A DNA stretch of 6,008 nt from UBA2982 sp040081395. GTDB lineage: Bacteria > Gemmatimonadota > Gemmatimonadetes > Longimicrobiales > Gaopeijiaceae. The stretch spans positions 1-6,008 of the forward strand of contig JBEBGN010000182.1 in assembly GCA_040081395.1 (NCBI GenBank), read 5' to 3'. The notes below the pieces were generated by a model. That model made no database searches and had not been told where the DNA came from. It was given only the letters and a program-made list of their open reading frames with translations. Both the position numbers and the translations under genes were made by a program. Below, piece by piece: positions 1-5,995 of this stretch (positions within the stretch are counted from its first letter, which is position 1; each line of letters opens with the position of its first letter).

Positions 1-21
1 GGGTGGGGGTTGGGGCGGGGG
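1..21 (+). other. G-quadruplex-type motif
   Basis: Four G-runs of 3, 5, 4 and 5 bases (1-3, 5-9, 12-15, 17-21) are separated by loops of 1, 2 and 1 nt on the plus strand, which fits the G3+N1-7 consensus with very short loops. It lies in the coding strand of the glycosyltransferase near its truncated 5' end and encodes a Gly/Ala/Val stretch. Whether it folds is untested. Confidence 0.55.
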
Positions 22-887
22 CGGTGCGGGAGTGTCTCGAGGCGCTCGGGGGTCAGCAGGCGGCTCCTGCGCTCGACGTCATCGTTCCGTGGGACGACTC
101 GATTCCGGAAGTCGGTGCGCTCCAGAAGGACTTTCCGCGTGTACGGTTCCTCGCGATGGGGCCGATTCGGACCGAGCGCACCTTGGCCAGCCCGGGTGGC
201 CAGCACGAGCTCTTCGATCGGCGCAGGTCGGCAGGCCTGAAGGTCACCAGCGGCGAGATCGTGTGCATCCTCGAGGATCGCGGGATTCCAGATCTGGATT
301 GGGCCGCGACGGTAGCGCGACTCCATGCCGCGCTCCCCTACGCCGTCATCGGGGGCGCCGTGGAGTGTGGTATCGACGCCCCGCTCAATTGGGCCGTGTA
401 CTTCTGCGACTACGGGCGCTACCAGCTCCCGCTGGTCGCTGGACCCCGGGAGTACGTGACGGACGTGAACATCTCGTATAAGCGTGCCGCGCTGGAGCGC
501 GTGCGGAGCCTGTGGGAAGCGAGGTACCACGAGACGACCGTGCACTGGGAGCTCGTGCGGCAGGGCGAGACGCTCTGGCTCACCCCGGATCTGGTGGTTC
601 GCCAGAGGCGTCGCGGGCTGAGCGTGAAAAGCATCCTGCGCGAACGAATCGAGTGGGCGCGCCTCTTTGCCTACACAAGGGTCAGGGAAGCGAGTACGCT
701 CGCACGTGTGGCTTACACGCTACTGGCACCTCTTCTGCCGGTCGTTCTGTTCGTCCGTCACGCTCGCATGCAGGCGGAGAAGCGTGTTCATTTCATGCGG
801 TTCGCCGCCGTGTCTCCATTTGTTGCGCTCTTCCTGGCGGCATGGAGTCTCGGTGAGTCGATCGGGTACCTGAGCGGGAGACCTTGA
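3..887 (+). CDS. Family 2 glycosyltransferase with C-terminal membrane anchor (5' partial)
   Basis: Probable inverting GT-A glycosyltransferase that moves a sugar from a nucleotide donor to a glycan or lipid acceptor at the cytoplasmic face of the inner membrane. Numbering from the first GTG, residues 7-19 look like the helix after the first strand of a GT2 fold (AVRECLEAL). Residues 26-33 (VIVPWDDS) match the usual VIVVDDGS strand with its acidic pair, and ILEDR at 89-93 sits where the metal-binding DxD-type motif lies, followed by a conserved-looking P..W. Residues 116-160 (VIGGAVECG, then DVNISYKR) match a recognisable GT2 subfamily core. Hydrophobic segments near 237-252 and 266-287 suggest two C-terminal membrane helices. 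The first beta strand, normally of the form VSVVIPxxN, is missing, so the true start almost certainly lies left of the window and the GTG at 3 is only the first in-frame start codon. The donor and acceptor sugars are unknown. It converges on the flippase gene. Confidence 0.85.
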   Translation: MGVGAGAVRECLEALGGQQAAPALDVIVPWDDSIPEVGALQKDFPRVRFLAMGPIRTERTLASPGGQHELFDRRRSAGLKVTSGEIVCILEDRGIPDLDWAATVARLHAALPYAVIGGAVECGIDAPLNWAVYFCDYGRYQLPLVAGPREYVTDVNISYKRAALERVRSLWEARYHETTVHWELVRQGETLWLTPDLVVRQRRRGLSVKSILRERIEWARLFAYTRVREASTLARVAYTLLAPLLPVVLFVRHARMQAEKRVHFMRFAAVSPFVALFLAAWSLGESIGYLSGRP

Positions 888-891
888 GCGC

Positions 892-2310
892 TTATCGCGC
901 CTCGAGGGCGCTCCGAAAGGTCAGGAGCCGCCGCAGGCCGTCCCGCTCGAGGACCGCGATCCCGGCCAGGTAGACCACCACGAGTGCCGCAGCAGCGACG
1001 AGTGGCGACGCGGGGGACCACAGGCGCAGGAGCAGGCCGGCGGTTCCCGTGAAGACCAGCGGTCGCGCGAGGCCAGCCACGACGCGCAGCTGCGGAACCG
1101 AACGCCCCAAGAGCACGCTTGCCGCGATGAGTGTCGTGGTTTCGGCGGCCACGAAGATCCAGGCTGCCGCCACTGGGGTGAGGCGCGAGCCGAGCGCGAG
1201 GCATCCCCCCACCGATACCAGCGCGCCGGCTATGCTCGCCGAGAACTCGGCGTTCTGGCGCGAGAGTGCGATCAGCCCGAAGCGATGGTGCCCCGAGACG
1301 AAGGCGGCGGCGAGCACCCAGACCATGACCTGGAACGAGTCGGCGGCGACGGCGAGTCCGTCTCCGTAGACGAGCGGGATCAGGACTGGCGCCAGAGCGG
1401 CGCCGATGGAGGCCCCGCAGAGGGCGACCCAGCCGACCAAGCGCATCGATGTGGTGAACACGTCCTGGAAGCCCGTGAGCTGCGGGTCGGTTCCGAGACG
1501 GGACAGCGTCGGCAGCAAGTTGAAGAAGTAGAGCCAAACGAAGGTGTGGACCGCGATCACGAGACGGTGGCCTGCCCCGAAGACCCCGACGTCGGCGGAG
1601 GTCGTGAAGAGACCGAGGGCGAGGAGGGGCGCAAACAGCCGTATCGCCCACACGACCGACGACCCCGCGAGAGGGGCGCTCTCGACCACGACCGTCCGGA
1701 TCCCTGCCACGAAACGGAAGGGATTGATGCTTCCGCCGGCCCTGGTGAAGAGAAGCACCTGGAGCCCCACGGCCAGGCCGAGGCCGACAGCGTCCCACAG
1801 TGGCACCTGCCAGACGTCGTCGGGGCTGCGGACGAGTAGAAGTACGCCCACGGCCATGACCACCTGTCGGATGACCGAGGCCATGGAGACCACGTGCATC
1901 TCGTCGCGCGCCTGGAAGACCCAAGACAAGACGAACGGGGCCGGGAGCAACACGAGCCCCTGGAGCACGATCAACGAGCGCGCGAGCGGGTCGCGCGGTA
2001 GGGCCAGGGCTACGGCCGCCAACAGCACCAGCGAGATCACGACGAGACCCCCGCGCACCATGGCGACCTGGGCCACGAGGCGGTCCGTCTCGGCGGGGCG
2101 TTTAGCCGTCTCGCGCGCACCGTAGTGCCCGAGCCCAGCGTCGATCACCAGGTTGAGCAGGAAGAGGATGCCGAGCGCGAACTCGAGGTCGCCGTAGCGA
2201 GCTGCGAGCAACACGCGAGCCAGGTAGCCGAATACGACCAGCCCGAGGATCTTGCCGAGAGTCTCGGCGGCGTACAGCAGGACTAGGTTGCGACGGAGTT
2301 GGGCTAGCAT
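892..2310 (-). CDS. Polysaccharide flippase, Wzx/PST type (MOP superfamily)
   Basis: Intact 472-residue integral membrane protein, the usual size for Wzx/RfbX-like lipid-linked oligosaccharide flippases. Hydrophobic helices run throughout, roughly in two halves (about 8-190 and 210-455), with a basic, short cytoplasmic C-terminus (RDGLRRLLTFRSALEAR). The opening resembles the family: LRRNLVLLYAAETLGKIL, then an ARVLLAARYGDLEFALGILF loop and helix, then DAGLGHYGARETAK, corresponding to the D.GL....reiar region typical of PST proteins. Its expected role is moving polyprenyl-pyrophosphate- or polyprenyl-phosphate-linked glycans from the cytoplasmic to the periplasmic leaflet. The only ATG at the N-terminus is at 2310, preceded by a weak purine stretch (AAGAAA, 7 nt spacer). 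It is transcribed divergently from the phosphoribosyltransferase and ends 4 bp from the stop of the glycosyltransferase. No Wzy polymerase is visible nearby, and the substrate cannot be predicted from sequence. Confidence 0.88.
   Translation of the reverse strand: MLAQLRRNLVLLYAAETLGKILGLVVFGYLARVLLAARYGDLEFALGILFLLNLVIDAGLGHYGARETAKRPAETDRLVAQVAMVRGGLVVISLVLLAAVALALPRDPLARSLIVLQGLVLLPAPFVLSWVFQARDEMHVVSMASVIRQVVMAVGVLLLVRSPDDVWQVPLWDAVGLGLAVGLQVLLFTRAGGSINPFRFVAGIRTVVVESAPLAGSSVVWAIRLFAPLLALGLFTTSADVGVFGAGHRLVIAVHTFVWLYFFNLLPTLSRLGTDPQLTGFQDVFTTSMRLVGWVALCGASIGAALAPVLIPLVYGDGLAVAADSFQVMVWVLAAAFVSGHHRFGLIALSRQNAEFSASIAGALVSVGGCLALGSRLTPVAAAWIFVAAETTTLIAASVLLGRSVPQLRVVAGLARPLVFTGTAGLLLRLWSPASPLVAAAALVVVYLAGIAVLERDGLRRLLTFRSALEAR
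897..911. other. Small GC hairpin at the convergent end of genes 1 and 2
   Basis: GCGCC (897-901) can pair with GGCGC (907-911) around a TCGAG loop, starting 10 bp after the glycosyltransferase stop and lying in the last codons of the flippase gene. An alternative pairing is GAGCGC (886-891) with GCGCTC (908-913). Neither strand shows a following T-run, so this is at most a stop-proximal structure and not a demonstrated terminator. Confidence 0.3.
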
Positions 2311-2355
2311 GGGCTCATTTCTTGACGTGAACCAAACCCGCGGAGAGATGCAAGC
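2311..2355. promoter_or_regulatory. Divergent intergenic region between flippase and phosphoribosyltransferase genes
   Basis: This 45-bp gap is the only divergent junction in the window, so initiation signals for both genes should be in or near it, possibly overlapping the first codons of either gene. A TTGACG box resembling a sigma70 -35 lies on the plus strand at 2322-2327, but no convincing -10 hexamer follows at 16-18 bp. The same CTTGACG string recurs at 2367-2373 inside the annotated start of the phosphoribosyltransferase, again with only a poor -10 (TAGAGC at 2390-2395). No promoter is assigned. Confidence 0.4.
2342..2347 (+). promoter_or_regulatory. Candidate ribosome binding site (GGAGAG) for the GTG start at 2356
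   Basis: GGAGAG lies 8 nt upstream of the GTG at 2356, an ideal Shine-Dalgarno spacing. It is the best purine-rich site near the phosphoribosyltransferase start and favours that GTG over the in-frame ATGs at 2404 and 2425, which have no clear site. Family alignment would favour a later start, so the two lines of evidence conflict. Confidence 0.5.
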
Positions 2356-3309
2356 GTGTTGCTCGGCTTGACGCTCTCGGCTCTGCTCCTAGAGCTTGGT
2401 CCCATGGCGAACAGCGAAGTCTCGATGGCCACACCGGTGAGTGACTGGATCCAGCTCTTGCGCCCGAAGCAATGGGTGAAGAATGCGTTCGTGCTGGCGC
2501 CAGTGTTGTTTGCCGGTCGGGCCGGCGATCTCCGCGCGGTGCTGGCCGCATTGTTGGCGGCGGCGCTCTTCTCGTTGCTGGCGAGCGGCATCTACGCCAT
2601 GAACGACGCGTACGACGCGAAGAGTGATCGGGAGCACCCCCGCAAGCGCCTCCGTCCCATCGCCGCGGGACGCATCGACGAGAGAACGGGACTCTTCGTC
2701 GGCGGTGTGCTCGCCCTGGTCGCGGTGGGTGGGGCGTGGCTGTTGGAGCCGAGGTTCGGATTGATCGCACTCAGCTATGTAGTCGTGAATGTGCTGTACA
2801 CGCTCAAGCTCAAGGAAGTGGTCATCCTCGACGTCTTCGCGGTGGCCTCGTTCTTTCTCATGCGCCTTCTCTCGGGGGCGGCGGTGGTGGAGGTGGAGCC
2901 GTCGATCTGGCTCCTCATCTGCGGAGGCCTGCTCGCGCTCTACCTCGGCTTTGCGAAACGTCGCAACGAACTCGTCACCCTGGGGGCGGGATCCTCCAAG
3001 CACCGGGAGGTGCTCACGAAGTACGGTGCCGAATTTCTCGATCAAATGTCGGCGGTGTTGCTGAGCGTGACGGTCGTATCGTACCTCATGTACACGCTCA
3101 CTTCCGAGACCGCGCAACGCGTGGGCAGCGACGTGCTGAGCTACAGCGTGGTCTTCGTGCTATACGGTGTCTTTCGCTACCTCTACCTCTCTCATCGGCA
3201 CGGCGAGGGCGGCGACCCCTCGGAGACGTTACTCACCGATCGACCCCTCATGGGGAGTGTGATCGTCTGGTTCGCGTACTGCGGCTGGGTGATCTACCTG
3301 GCAGGTTGA
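2356..3309 (+). CDS. Decaprenyl-phosphate phosphoribosyltransferase-like UbiA prenyltransferase
   Basis: UbiA-superfamily membrane enzyme of the DPPR synthase type (Rv3806c family). The family transfers 5-phosphoribose from PRPP to polyprenyl phosphate, the first committed step towards polyprenyl-phosphoryl-arabinofuranose. Numbering from the GTG at 2356, the N-terminal LLRPKQWVKN lies at 34-43. The first Asp-rich motif NDAYDAKSD (83-91) is followed by EHPRKRLRPIAAGRI (93-107), a hallmark of this subfamily rather than of quinone-pathway UbiA. The second motif region is YTLKLKEVVILD (148-159), and LGFAKRRNEL (197-206) is the typical third region. About nine hydrophobic segments span 44 to 315, as in UbiA folds. 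The start is uncertain: GTG 2356 has a good ribosome binding site, while ATG 2425 (MATPVSDWIQLL) gives the usual N-terminus. The intervening 23 residues are hydrophobic and non-typical. The 3' end overlaps the convergent epimerase gene by 16 bp. The exact polyprenyl length and the final sugar (arabinose or ribose) are unknown. Confidence 0.9.
   Translation: MLLGLTLSALLLELGPMANSEVSMATPVSDWIQLLRPKQWVKNAFVLAPVLFAGRAGDLRAVLAALLAAALFSLLASGIYAMNDAYDAKSDREHPRKRLRPIAAGRIDERTGLFVGGVLALVAVGGAWLLEPRFGLIALSYVVVNVLYTLKLKEVVILDVFAVASFFLMRLLSGAAVVEVEPSIWLLICGGLLALYLGFAKRRNELVTLGAGSSKHREVLTKYGAEFLDQMSAVLLSVTVVSYLMYTLTSETAQRVGSDVLSYSVVFVLYGVFRYLYLSHRHGEGGDPSETLLTDRPLMGSVIVWFAYCGWVIYLAG
3294..3309. other. Convergent 16-bp gene overlap with central dyad
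   Basis: The plus-strand phosphoribosyltransferase stops at 3307-3309 (TGA) and the minus-strand epimerase stops at 3294-3296 (TAG on its strand), so their 3' ends share 16 bp. The dyad ACCTG-G-CAGGT at 3296-3306 is centred in the overlap. It is too short, and has no T-run on either strand, to be called an intrinsic terminator. Confidence 0.7.
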
Positions 3310-4301
3310 GGGGCGGCGTCCGGTCCAGGTCCCCCAACGTCCGCCACGGTCCGTCGTAGGCCCTCCTCGAGCGGGGTCGGCGGCCGCCAACCGAGCCAGT
3401 TGGACAGGCGCTGGATGTTCACGGGGTCATGCGCCATCTCCTCGCGTCGTGTCGGGAGAGCGCCGAACGCCAGTCGCTCCGAAGCGATGCCCAACAGTCC
3501 CGCACAGACACGTACCGCCTCTCTCACTTCCCTGAGGCGGCCGGTCGCGAGGTTCACGGTCGCATACGGCAGACTTTCGGCGGCTCCCGCGCGGAGGAGG
3601 CCGTCGACTACATCCTCGACGTACGTGAAGTCACGCCTCTGGCGGCCGTCGGTCAACGGGATCTCCCCTTGATGGTGAGAGGCCTCGATCAGCGACGGTA
3701 CGAGGCGGTTCGACTGCTCTCCTGGTCCGTACACCATGAAGAGACGGGCTGTAACGGCCCGAATGCCTTGCCCGACCGCCGCTTCGATGGCGCGAGTCCC
3801 CGCGAGTTTGGTGCGGCCGTAGGTTGTCGTGGGTCGGGGCTGTGTGTCCTCGTTCAGGTCACCCCCTACCTCCCCGTACTCCAGCGCGCTGCCCACGTGA
3901 ACGAGTCGCTGGCCCGGCCAGCGCTGCCGCCCCGGCGGGCGGGCGGCGAGAGCGGAGCACAGAGCTTCCACGAGCTGAGCGTTGACCCGCTCCGCAGTGG
4001 ACTCGTCACGCTCCGTCGCATCCACACCGTAGGTCGCGAGATTGAATACCACGTCGGGGCTTGTACGGTCGAGTAGATCGCCGACTCCAGCTGGCTCGAG
4101 TACGTGTTCGACGAGATCCACCTGTCCCGAGCCCACACCCTCGACCTTGCGTCGGCCTTCGTCGCTACGAACCACCGCCGTTACCCGGGCGCCTGCCCCC
4201 ACGAGCGCGCGGGTCACCCAGAGGCCGATGAAACCGGAGGCTCCGAGCACGGTGGCATGCGCGCCTGAGTACGGTCCGGCGGCCGCCATGCGATCGATCA
4301 C
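3294..4301 (-). CDS. NAD(P)-dependent nucleotide-sugar epimerase/dehydratase (extended SDR)
   Basis: Rossmann-fold enzyme of the extended short-chain dehydrogenase/reductase family, acting on a nucleotide sugar in the cytoplasm. With a GTG start at 4301 it has 335 residues, normal for the family. The dinucleotide-binding motif is G20-A-S-G23-F-I-G26. NLATYG (87-92) is the usual post-strand segment. S138 in VGSALEYG aligns with the catalytic Ser of GalE, and Y161-G-R-T-K165 is the catalytic YxxxK. Further family marks are VYGPGEQ, then RRDFTYVEDVVDGLL, and a C-terminal LGWRPPTPLEEGL. The catalytic triad is complete, so an active enzyme is expected. Whether it epimerises, dehydrates or reduces cannot be told. 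The start at 4301 is chosen because it overlaps the upstream gene's stop by 4 nt; ATG 4289 (MAAAGPYSG) is the alternative. Longer in-frame extensions to 4454 are arginine-rich translation of the upstream gene in another frame and are not believable. It is not the short classical SDR type of DprE2. Confidence 0.88.
   Translation of the reverse strand: MIDRMAAAGPYSGAHATVLGASGFIGLWVTRALVGAGARVTAVVRSDEGRRKVEGVGSGQVDLVEHVLEPAGVGDLLDRTSPDVVFNLATYGVDATERDESTAERVNAQLVEALCSALAARPPGRQRWPGQRLVHVGSALEYGEVGGDLNEDTQPRPTTTYGRTKLAGTRAIEAAVGQGIRAVTARLFMVYGPGEQSNRLVPSLIEASHHQGEIPLTDGRQRRDFTYVEDVVDGLLRAGAAESLPYATVNLATGRLREVREAVRVCAGLLGIASERLAFGALPTRREEMAHDPVNIQRLSNWLGWRPPTPLEEGLRRTVADVGGPGPDAAPQPAR
4298..4301 (-). 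other. GTGA stop/start overlap between GT-C and epimerase genes
   Basis: Reading on the minus strand, the GTG start of the epimerase (4301-4299) shares bases with the TGA stop of the GT-C gene (4300-4298). No separate Shine-Dalgarno sequence stands out just upstream, which is compatible with termination-reinitiation. The arrangement supports co-transcription and coupled translation, and decides the start chosen for the epimerase. A further in-frame ATG lies 12 nt downstream at 4289. Confidence 0.6.
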
Positions 4302-5995
4302 GGACCCGCGTCGCCCGCGAGCGACCCGGCGGCGAAAGGTCCCTCGGCCACGCGGTATCCACTCCCCGTCACCGTGGGACCTTCCACGAACCAGATGGCC
4401 CGGTCCGGATAGGCCGCGAGCACTTCTCTCCGCGCTGACGGCGAGCGATCCCAAGCGTAGATCGGTGCGTCCGCGTTCCAGTCCAGTGGATTGTAGAAGG
4501 CGGCGGAGGCATAGTCGGGATGGCGATCGCCGCGGATGAACACCAGGTCCCGCCCGAAGCCCTCCGCTTCGGCGAGACGTCGAATGCCGGCTTCCATGCC
4601 ACGGTAGTGGTGGTATTTGTCGAAGGACCGCCAGGGGACGAAGGTCACGACGGTGACCACGGACAAGAGCACGAAGGTTGCTGCAGTCCGGCCTCCAAGT
4701 GGTCCGGGGGAGTTACGCGGAGCGTCCCACAGCACCGCGCCCCTGGCTGCGAGCACCACGAGCGGCACGATCGCCAGGAACCAATAGCGTGCCCCGAAGT
4801 CGGGACCGCCGCTGAACCAGTAGAAGCTGTGTAGTCCGGCAACGAAGGCTGCGGCGCCCAGCGTGGCGAGGTCAGCCGTTGTCCATCTGCGGCTCACGCC
4901 CACCAGCGCAACGAGAAGGAGTGAGCCCGTGGCCCATCCGAGCAACTCGATGTTGATTGTCGAGACGTTGAGCACGGCGTTGAGCACGACATCGATGGCG
5001 CCGTGGCCCGGGAACGGATCGAGCCCCGGCCAGCCGATGCCACGGTTCGCGCCGAAGCCGAGCGCGTTGGTGCCCTCTCCGTACTGTGCGTCCGTATATG
5101 CCATCAGCGGGAACGTCGTGGGCGAGCCCGTGAAGATGCGGTTGTACGGCAAAGTCAGCGCACTGACTGCGAGGGAGCTGACGGCGAGCAATAGCGTCGA
5201 GCCGATGCGGAGCCGCGTCGTGCCGGTCCAAAGCAGATAGAAGCCGAGCACCACCGCTGTGGCCACCGCATCGAGCGGGCGGGTGAGGCCGATCCAGCCG
5301 ATGGCCGCGCCGCCGAGCACCACGGACCCTGGGGCTCGCATGCGGCGCGCTCGCTCCACCGCCGTCGAGGCGAACAGGGCGCATGTCAGCGTCAGCAGGT
5401 GGGTCATGAAGCTCATGGAGAGGAACAGGAGCCAGGGCGAGGAGGCGAGCATGAGCGCCGCCAACCGCCCGGTCCGCGCGTCGTAGACCTTCGACACGAA
5501 CTGCCAGGTGAGCAGCACAGCGAGGCCACCGAGCACCGGGTTCACCAGCCAGGGCACGCCGAAGAACGACCCGATGGCGAGGATGGCGGGCCAGCCCGGG
5601 GGCACGGGCGAGTACCACCGCACTCCGTCGTTGGCCATCAGGTCGACGTCGAAGGCGTCCGCGACCGGCGGGGCGGCAAGCGTCAAGACGCCGTCCGCGA
5701 AGTAGCGTGCCGGCAGGAGGTACACGACCTCGTCCGGAACGTGCGGATGCGCTTCATACACGAAAACGCAGAGCAGGGCGGCAACCACCGTGACGGCGGC
5801 CGCGGCGAACAAGATCTCCCCCGGGACCCCGTGCTCGCAGGGGCGGTCCAGCCACGCCGCGAGTCTGGCGACCGTATCGGTGGGTAGCGCTTGCACCGCC
5901 AACAGCGCAGTGCACAGGTGAACCGCCTGCAGGACGCTGGACGCGACGAGCTCGAGTGCGTAGGCGACTGGGTCGGCCGATGGTACAGCCGCCAT
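4298..5995 (-). CDS. GT-C membrane glycosyltransferase, GT39/ArnT-like (possibly 5' partial)
   Basis: Large polytopic protein resembling the dolichyl-phosphate-mannose mannosyltransferase/ArnT superfamily, which uses polyprenyl-phosphate-linked sugars on the periplasmic face. From ATG 5995, a membrane helix at about 60-81 leads into the first outer loop carrying HPHVPDE (83-89). Its D88-E89 pair sits where the GT-C catalytic acid lies. RWYSPVPPGWPA (126-137), then PWLVNP, precede a run of roughly ten further helices up to about 454. FGARYWFLAIVPL (400-412) matches the late RY....P signature of the superfamily. A soluble tail of about 110 residues (455-565) follows, rich in W, Y and D. The frame stays open upstream to the window edge (LLAA before the Met) and no ribosome binding site precedes ATG 5995, so the real start may be outside; residues 1-59 are not recognisable. 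Its stop overlaps the start of the epimerase gene, suggesting one operon. The acceptor (glycan, lipid or protein) is unknown. Confidence 0.85.
   Translation of the reverse strand: MAAVPSADPVAYALELVASSVLQAVHLCTALLAVQALPTDTVARLAAWLDRPCEHGVPGEILFAAAAVTVVAALLCVFVYEAHPHVPDEVVYLLPARYFADGVLTLAAPPVADAFDVDLMANDGVRWYSPVPPGWPAILAIGSFFGVPWLVNPVLGGLAVLLTWQFVSKVYDARTGRLAALMLASSPWLLFLSMSFMTHLLTLTCALFASTAVERARRMRAPGSVVLGGAAIGWIGLTRPLDAVATAVVLGFYLLWTGTTRLRIGSTLLLAVSSLAVSALTLPYNRIFTGSPTTFPLMAYTDAQYGEGTNALGFGANRGIGWPGLDPFPGHGAIDVVLNAVLNVSTINIELLGWATGSLLLVALVGVSRRWTTADLATLGAAAFVAGLHSFYWFSGGPDFGARYWFLAIVPLVVLAARGAVLWDAPRNSPGPLGGRTAATFVLLSVVTVVTFVPWRSFDKYHHYRGMEAGIRRLAEAEGFGRDLVFIRGDRHPDYASAAFYNPLDWNADAPIYAWDRSPSARREVLAAYPDRAIWFVEGPTVTGSGYRVAEGPFAAGSLAGDAGP

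Noticed and set aside
1285..1839. 184-codon plus-strand frame antisense to the flippase gene
   Set aside because: It is a very acidic, hydrophilic sequence, as expected from reading the complement of hydrophobic codons. It has no recognisable domain.
788..1924. 378-codon minus-strand open frame overlapping the flippase gene
   Set aside because: It is an Arg/Gly/Pro-rich out-of-frame translation of a GC-rich gene with no domain motifs; the overlapping flippase frame has clear membrane helices and family motifs.
2348..2371. Seven-codon ATG frame (MQACCSA) that could be a leader peptide
   Set aside because: The purine-rich site abuts its ATG with no spacing, and nothing attenuator-like follows.
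2873..2900. G-rich GGCGGTGGTGG-type tract inside the phosphoribosyltransferase gene
   Set aside because: It has mostly GG runs rather than four runs of three or more, and is explained by Gly, Ala, Val and Glu codons.
2389..3117. 242-codon minus-strand frame antisense to the phosphoribosyltransferase gene
   Set aside because: It is a charged, low-complexity translation complementary to a membrane protein gene, and the plus-strand frame carries all the UbiA motifs.
3379..4287. GGCGGCCGCC palindrome occurring at 3379-3388 and 4278-4287, near both ends of the epimerase gene
   Set aside because: Short all-GC palindromes are expected by chance in DNA this GC-rich, and each lies in or next to ordinary codons with no flanking repeat.
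4302..4454. N-terminal extension of the epimerase up to an ATG at 4454
   Set aside because: The added 51 residues are Arg/Gly-rich and overlap the GT-C coding sequence in another frame. The Rossmann strand begins normally just after the 4301 and 4289 starts.
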